From positions 1 through 64,000 of the forward strand of contig OZ287712.1 of the NCBI GenBank assembly GCA_965649825.1: a stretch of 64,000 nucleotides of DNA, in the 5' to 3' direction. The stretch comes from Penicillus capitatus (taxonomy: Eukaryota; Chlorophyta). Made by a program: the position numbers and the translations under genes. Every line of letters begins with the position of its first letter. The first letter of the stretch is position 1. The notes below the pieces were generated by a model that made no database searches, was not told the DNA's origin, and saw only the letters and a list, made by a program, of their open reading frames with translations. Below are positions 57,494-64,000 of the stretch, in pieces.

Positions 57494-58662
57494 TTACATC
57501 AGAGCATTTGGCTGAGGAAAATGCCCTGGCATAAGAAAATGATCTGGCCCGTAGTTGAATAGAAGCTCTTGTCCAGCAATGAGTGACTGCATCGTAATCA
57601 CCACGGCGAAAGGGAATCCAAATACATAGGCCGACTGAACTGTGGTATTCTCCGGTGCGACAAGCTGTGGGGGATCTAGATCATCCGTCGAGAACCTGAG
57701 CTTCTCTCCATTCAAATAGGGATCCCTATAACCACACTCGGAAACACAGGCAAATACTCTGTTGACCATACAACTGAACTGGATGCTCCGTGGCGATCCG
57801 AGGGTCATTGATCAGGCCGCCAGGACTATTGTAGCCATACGGCGAGATATCCAACGGCACGGTTTCCTGTCTGCCTGTAGCTGGATTCACAATGTGGAGA
57901 TCCGTTTCCATCATATAACGCCTGAGCTCGCATTCCCATTCCTGGACAGTACGTGTCCAGTTCTTCCGAGGATTCCGTACCAGATTGTAATCCGTGACGT
58001 ACCTACACGCTGCACAGTGCGTCAGTCAATCAAGTGGCAAACAAGAGACCGTGGCAAGATCAGTCCTCGATAAACACCCAGCACCGTGTCCATTTCGATG
58101 AATTTCCTCGCCCGTACACCATTCTGTCCCCTCAGTTTAACCCGTGGATCGGTGTCGGGGATTTTGAAGATCTCACAGAGATCCATCCTGCGGAGCAGCT
58201 GACTGAGCAAAAGGCATGCGCTTCTGACACCTGCCTGAAGTCTAGACGTCGAGGGAGATATATCTCAAGACCGAGAGCGTTGCTGTAGATGAGATTGGAT
58301 GAATGGAATCGCTTGGCGTCTTCTATGAGGTCCATCAACTGTTCAGTAGCTTTTTGATTCACGGCGTTCGATTTTGTTGGCTTGAAGACGATTGGAATTT
58401 TGTCCAGCCGTTCGCATTTGCGGTACTTTCGGTGGACCATATTTCTGAAGGCCTGCATCAATCCTTCCGTCAAGAAGCAGCCAAGGACAGGGTCCTCAGC
58501 CACTCGGATACCTATGGAAGCTTTCCGGGACACTCAAATCAGGAGAGTGTCGAGAGAACTTGGAAAGACGATGTCACCGTCTTCTTCTCGAGCGGCGACA
58601 TCTCGCCGATCACCAACTTCGTCCAGTATACGACGAAAGAAGGAAAGTCCTTCACTCTCCAT
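57494..58662 (-). CDS. SET-domain protein, unclassified
   Basis: Exon 1 (58578-58662) encodes MESEGLSFFRRILDEVGDRR. A 45-nt intron leads to an exon ending at 58532-58240 or so (KASIGIRVAEDPVLGCFLTE, KCERLDKIPIVFKPTKSNAV). The next exon has VRARKFIEMDTVLGVYRGLI, the first SET strand. Then come WTRTVQEWECELRRYMMETD, GGLINDPRI, NTTVQSAYVFGFPFAVVITM and the terminal IAGQELLFNYG, equivalent to the G-E-E-L-x-x-D-Y motif with Asn for Asp. The usual N-H-S/C cofactor motif is reduced to LINDPRI. There is no post-SET cysteine cluster. Together these suggest a protein (possibly non-histone) methyltransferase or an inactive SET fold. It starts 87 bp from the divergent coiled-coil gene. Confidence 0.72.
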
Positions 58663-58749
58663 TTCGTCGTCGGTGCAATTCTGCCGATGTCAACGCTAAT
58701 GAAATGTCATGTCCATGTCATCTGCGTCCATCACTGCAGTCGTCGCGCA

Positions 58750-61700
58750 ATGGAGAGTACTTCAAGCGAGATTTCCGACGTCGAGATGGGACACACGTGC
58801 ATGCAACGTGCCATGGACGTCGAGCGTCACATTCTAACTGAATACAAAGCAGAACTTGACAGGCGAGACCAAGATCTGAAAGAAAGAGAAGATGCACTCG
58901 CACAAAGAGAACGCCGTCACATCACACATGGAGAAACACTCACGGCGTCGAGAGTGCGTCGTTTCCATATTCCCTCCGTCTGCTTAAGAGGAGAAAGCCA
59001 CGCAGGCAGAAGAGCTTAAAGACCGGGAAAGGCCGACGGAGAGACGCTTGGTGTGCGATGCATCTCCGCGAAACTTCGAGAAGAAAGAGCGCATACTGCG
59101 CCAGAGACTTGAAGATCTGCAACAAAATGAAAACGCATTAAAGCGTCGGGAAGAGACTTCGAATCTTGTACACGACGAGGTCTCTGCGATGATGGAATCG
59201 CTGAGTCAGTCTCTCAACCAACTGGCGTCGGACCAAGCGACGCTGGCAAAGCAGAAGTCGGATTTCAAGAAAGACGTTCAAGTGTGGCCCGCCCCATGCC
59301 GTGCTGAAGATGTTGATCGTGAGGGTGATGGATGTGCAGACGCACACGGATTGGTTTCGTGGAAAAGAAGAAGGATTGCTCGAAGAGATTCAGGAAGTCG
59401 AGAAGGAATGTCAGAAGAGAAGACATGAACTGTTCGCCTGTGAGCACGAGAGCAATCAAACACTCAAATCCCTCGAGGCCGCGATCGAAGAGGCCAGACA
59501 AGAAAGACGACGAGACGAGCAGGAACTCAAAGAAACGCAACAGAAGCTGAAGACTTTAAAAACGAAAGTTGTCTGGATGGATGGCATCGGATCGTTCGGT
59601 GATGTGCGTGTTCGTTCGTAGGCGAGTGAAGAAGAGACGAACAGTCGCCGACTGGCTACCTCGGTTAAAGAATCGAAAGAAGAACTCAGAAGAGTGAAGC
59701 AAACGACTGAGAAGACGATTGAAGCTGGAAGACAAGATGTGCAAGAGATCAAAAAGCACGTAGATGCTCTGACGGTCGAAGTGGATCAGTTGTCGAAGAA
59801 GCGCGACGCACTTCACATTCAGATCCAGAAAGAGAGTTTTCAACACGAACAGGACACCCAAGTATAAACGATCTTTGAATCGTGATGGTGGTTGGCAGCT
59901 TCCAGCAGCGTCATGAGGCAATGCTGAAGAGAAAAGCGAGTGACTTTGAATCGGAGCAGAAAAGAACGCGTCAGGAACTCGAGGAGTTGATTTCTCGACA
60001 CGAGATGAAGATGACGCAGTGGCAACAGTACACGCGAGAAGAAGATACCAGACATCAGATGATAAAGAACCAAATGGAAACGGAGCAAACACGGTCACAC
60101 ATTTGAGCGCTCAGATGAAGTGTGACGAGAGACCTCTAGGCTGAAGCAGATGAATGGGCAGTTGGAAAAACGCGAACACGAAGTAGCTGTTTCGATGGAG
60201 GCTCACGAGAAGGAGTGGATAACGGCAAGAGAGGAGATTGAACGTGAAGCGTCTTTGCTGAAACGGCAGATGGAAGCTCTTCAAGAAGAGAGATTTTCAA
60301 TGCAACAGAAGGAACATGAACTGGAGATGGAGAGAAGGGAGATTCATGCAATCAAACTTCGTCTTGAATCGGAAGCAGCTGCACACATCCAAGTGCGTGG
60401 TCTCTGATTTCGGTTAGTGCGTGGAATCGCTGTTTTCCATCGCTATAGGAGAAAGAAAGCGTTCTGCGGGATTGGGAGACTCATCTCGTAAAGAGAGAAA
60501 AGGAATTCGAGAAAATGAAAGATGAAGAGATGTGTAAAATCGCCGGAAGAGATCAAGATGTGGCACGCAGATTGCAGGCTTTGGATGTCGAACGTGCAGA
60601 TCTCGAAGAGGCGGAGTGTGCCTTTAATAAGGTAAGGAAAGAAAATCATCAAGCATGTCTTATGTGTTGCATGCACAGTATCAAATCTCCAAGGAAGCGG
60701 AACTGGGTGCACGAGAAAAGCGGCTGCAGGCCACGCAGACTGAACAGGAAGAGCGAGCTAAATCTCTTCAGGAGATGAAAGAAAGATGCACCTCGGCTAT
60801 GAAGCAGCTCGAAGTGAGCGAAGAGGCGTCCGAGCGAAGCAAAACGGAGGTGGGTCCGGCTATCCCGTCACATCATCGCAAGTTCCCGGAGCTTCCTTGT
60901 TCAGCTAAGGGCATCCCTCCGCGAGGCAGCGGTGCTGAAGGAGGATGCCAGTGCGGTGAAAATGAGGTATGAAGAAAAGGTTCGGGATATTGAAGAGAAA
61001 GAGCAAGCCGTTGTCGAGTTGGAAAAACAGATCTCCGACAAAACTGCTCAATTGAATCAAGCGTCAGAGGTGATGCGAACTGCCATCGCTTTGAACGTTT
61101 CCTCCGACTGACGAAAGAGGTCTAGGATGTCCAGCTGCGAGAGAATCAGGCTGAACAGAGAGAAAAGAAGACGCAGAGCAGGATACAAAAGCTGAATGAA
61201 CAGCAGAGCCGATTGAAGGATCGAGAAAAGGAATTGGAATCGCTGTCCCGACAGGCAGAAAACAAGAGAAAAGAATCTTGCAAGGAGGCAAGAACACTGA
61301 AAGAAGAAACTCGGATTGCGCTCGCTGCCAAAAAGTATGACGAGTCCTGTCGTTTTGCTGGAAGTGAGAGAGTTTGGACACAGAGCCCTTGTCGATATCG
61401 AAAAGGCATTGGCCGAGAAAGAAAACAAGCTTCACGAAACATGGAAGAACATTTCCTTACAGTTACGCTCCTCTCATCACGGCATGGAAGACGATAAGGA
61501 GAACGTCGAAATAGATCTGAAGCTTCTGGTAGTCCATCTTGTTTCACTTCATAGCGAACGCATGGTCTGTACCCCTTAGGAGAACAGTGCTTGCATTCAA
61601 GATGTTCACTGCTGGATGCCCGAGTCAGATGTTGATAAGAGGTTGAATGTGGAGCACATCATTCGAATAATGGAACAGAAACGAGCGCTTCTCGTTCAAA

Positions 61701-64000
61701 AAGAAACCACGCTGCAACACTGTTTCATTATGCTTCAGTCTCAGATCGCCAAGGCTGTGCATCAGCGTCGATCTCTCCTGCAGCAAAGGAAAGAGATAGC
61801 TCAAGAGAAGAACGAACTCAAACGACTGGCCGAGCAGCACAAAGGAAAAGAAAGGGCGTTGAAAGTACAATCGGTAGAACTAGAATCTCAGAAGGCAGAA
61901 GTCAACGTCCTGAAGATGAATGTGAACGAAACCCAGAAGAGTTTCCAGGTGACGACGGTTTTGTGTCGAGAAATACACGCGGACCTCTCCTTTCTGATAA
62001 AGGAGATGCAGCAACAACTGTTTGAGGAGAAAGAGAGGTTGGCGAGTGCCCAAGTGGATTTTCGTTCCGAGATACAAATGTATCAGATTCAAAAGGAGTC
62101 CTTCGATCGACAGTGTGAAGATCTCGACAAGAAAAAAGACGATCTCGACCAACGAGAGCAAACGCTGGCACAGAAGATGGATGATATGCGAGAGAAGAAT
62201 CATTCCCTCTGTATAAGAGAGGCAGAGGTGGAAGCACAACACTCCGAAAATGAAAGAGAGAGGATGAGGACTGAGAAGGAGGCCAGTCGAGTCGAACAAC
62301 GATTGGCGATGGCGGATCAGCTCAAACGCGAAGAAGAGAAGCTGTGCAAGGACAAGGCTTCTTTTCAGAAACAGAAGGAAGATCTCGAAGGCCGGTGGCG
62401 TGAATTGAAGACGAAGGAGGTCGAACTGCAGAACCAGTGCAACGATCTCATCAGAACAAAGAAGGAAATTGAGGAAGGGCAGAAGACCCTCAAGAATCTC
62501 CCAAAGAGTCTGAAGGACTTGGAGAAACGCAAGGCGGAGATCAAGGACCTCGTGAGTCCCATCACTCATCTGTTCGCCTGCCTGAACACCATCTCCCTCC
62601 ACAGGAGAAGAAGTTATCGGAATCCAGATATGCGACAGATAAATCACGAAGCGCTTTGCGTGAAGAAGAAGAAAAAATGCAAAAGATCAAAGAAACGTTC
62701 ATGCAAGAGAGGAGTGCTTTCGAAGAACGTGTTAGATCGCATCACGAAAGGATCGAGATCAGCGTCAAGGAAGTCGACGCCAAAAACGAGCAGTTGAATG
62801 AAGAGAAAAGCGTTCTCGTCCGAGATAAAAATCAGTTCGAGTGCGTCTGTCGTGTTTCGCCTGTATGTCCATATGCATTCCCCTCTTCTTCTTTGACAGG
62901 CTAGAAAAGCAAAAGTCCATCGGCGAGCTTCGTCATCTTGAGTACGTCTTGCAGAAAGGCGTCGAGAATTTGGATGGCCGCGAAGCACAGATCGCAAAGC
63001 AAGAATGTGAACTTGAAAGGCAAAGAACGGAGTTGGAGCAGATGAGAGTTGATGCAAGAGCCTCTGAAGAGTCTGCAGCGTCATTGAGATTAGATCTCCA
63101 AGAGAAGAAGAAAGTGGGTGGCCGCGTTCAGAAGGCAATGCATTCATTTATCTTCATCTTGGCTTTGTAGGCGTTAGAACTCGAACAGCTCCAAATAAAC
63201 GAAGAGCGGAGAATGGCAGATGAGCGCATCGACGAAGAAATCAACAAGATTCGACAGAATGCCGAGTTTGAGATCTCAAAGATCGAACAGCAGAAACGCG
63301 AACTGGAGATACTGACAGTCGAAGCCAAAAAGGTGTTTGTCCTTTGCCTGAAGCGCACGATCAAGTCATTGTAGGCAAAAGAAGAGGCGAATGAACATAT
63401 CAAGGAGGCAGATATGCGATGCAGAGAGGAGAGACAAAACATCAAGATGCAAGAAGAACTTCTCAAACAAAAAGAAGCACATCTCGTAAGTCATCTTCTG
63501 TCTGCATATATACTCAACCGTGATCACACACTGCATTGGATGCTATTTTATAATGCTATTGAATCTGCAATCTGCGATGGACTCCAGTTCCATCGGTGCT
63601 TCTTTTCAGGAAATGATGAGACACCGACAGAAGACGCATCCCTCTCAACAACATACAAGATGTCCCCTACGTTGATTTGGTTGACGTTTCCTAGAGGAAC
63701 TTGTCTAACGAACCGCAAATGAATGCAGCTAATAAACATGACATGGAAAAGTCAAATCGTATCTTTCGGGATAGTCTTTTGTTAGGCACAGTAATCTAAA
63801 CAGCCTGAGTTCTGTTTTCATTTGCCAAGTCTCATATTCAAGCGTGCTAAGCTCTCTTTCTGTTTTGGATTAGGAAGAGGATCGTTTAGATGTCGATAGA
63901 GTTCATACAGAGGTGGAATCCTCCAAAAGGGAAATAGCAAATAAGCTCCGGCACATCGAAGAACTAGAGAAGACAGCTTCCGACACTGCTTCGACTGCCA
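58750..64000 (+). CDS. Large coiled-coil protein, 5' part (runs off window)
   Basis: The start MESTSSEISDVEMGHTCMQR is followed by near-continuous coiled coil in many exons to the window end: YKAELDRRDQDLKEREDAL, KKERILRQRLEDLQQNENAL, MVVGSFQQRHEAMLKRKASD, VDKRLNVEHIIRIMEQKRAL, and so on. The repeated pattern (E/K/Q-rich, L at heptad positions, phrases such as DLDQREQTLAQKMDD) resembles golgins, centrosomal proteins or lamin-like nuclear proteins. No globular domain, signal or membrane segment is seen in the 5.2 kb available. At least 1,200 residues are encoded. Introns are mostly 45-75 nt. The family cannot be assigned without the C-terminus. Confidence 0.75.

Overview
This window is nuclear DNA from a eukaryotic microbe. 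Conserved proteins are split by many very short GT-AG introns, mostly 44-70 nt, with several apparent introns of only 21-32 nt. Reading frames close exactly across these introns in RPS9, eL43, ALYREF, BuGZ/ZNF207, WDR48 and a RecG helicase. The lineage cannot be fixed from the sequence alone. A RAP-domain organellar RNA-binding protein, an ATXR3-type SET methyltransferase, a PAN/Apple secreted protein and a type I ketosynthase relic together fit a protist of the SAR group, perhaps an alveolate. The RecG and RAP genes imply an organelle genome that needs maintenance.

Left part (1-9.3 kb): seven complete units of a roughly 1-kb satellite plus a decayed eighth. Each unit carries a block of 27-bp repeats whose copy number differs between units (6 to 17) and is highest in the innermost full units. 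A small two-exon gene follows, then a 23-bp tandem repeat and a long near-perfect inverted repeat.

Middle-left (9.2-26.7 kb): gene-poor and full of relics. An intact-looking 1.5-kb LTR element with a 5-bp target duplication interrupts an open reading frame. Next to it are a decayed PRP17/CDC40 splicing-factor gene and a ketosynthase pseudogene. Between them lie small secreted-protein genes, including one with a PAN/Apple-type cysteine pattern.

Middle (26.7-42.9 kb): RPS9 and, head-to-head with it, a gene joining a DEDDh (DnaQ-like) exonuclease to a complete RecG helicase. Then come BuGZ, a Ty3/gypsy-type integrase relic, eL43, a RAP-domain protein, a zinc-ligand-rich protein, an organellar-type uS3 protein and a coiled-coil protein. 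A 2-kb gene-free tract with tetranucleotide repeats follows.

Right part (44.9-64 kb): compact and gene-dense, mostly nucleic acid and chromatin functions. In order: a two-RRM protein, an XRCC2-like RAD51 paralogue, an ATXR3-type H3K4 methyltransferase, ALYREF, a DUF3128 protein, a MaoC-like dehydratase, WDR48, a second SET protein, and the 5' part of a large coiled-coil protein that runs off the window.

The most unusual item is the exonuclease-RecG fusion: 12 exons close into one frame of about 1,146 residues with all diagnostic motifs of both enzymes present.
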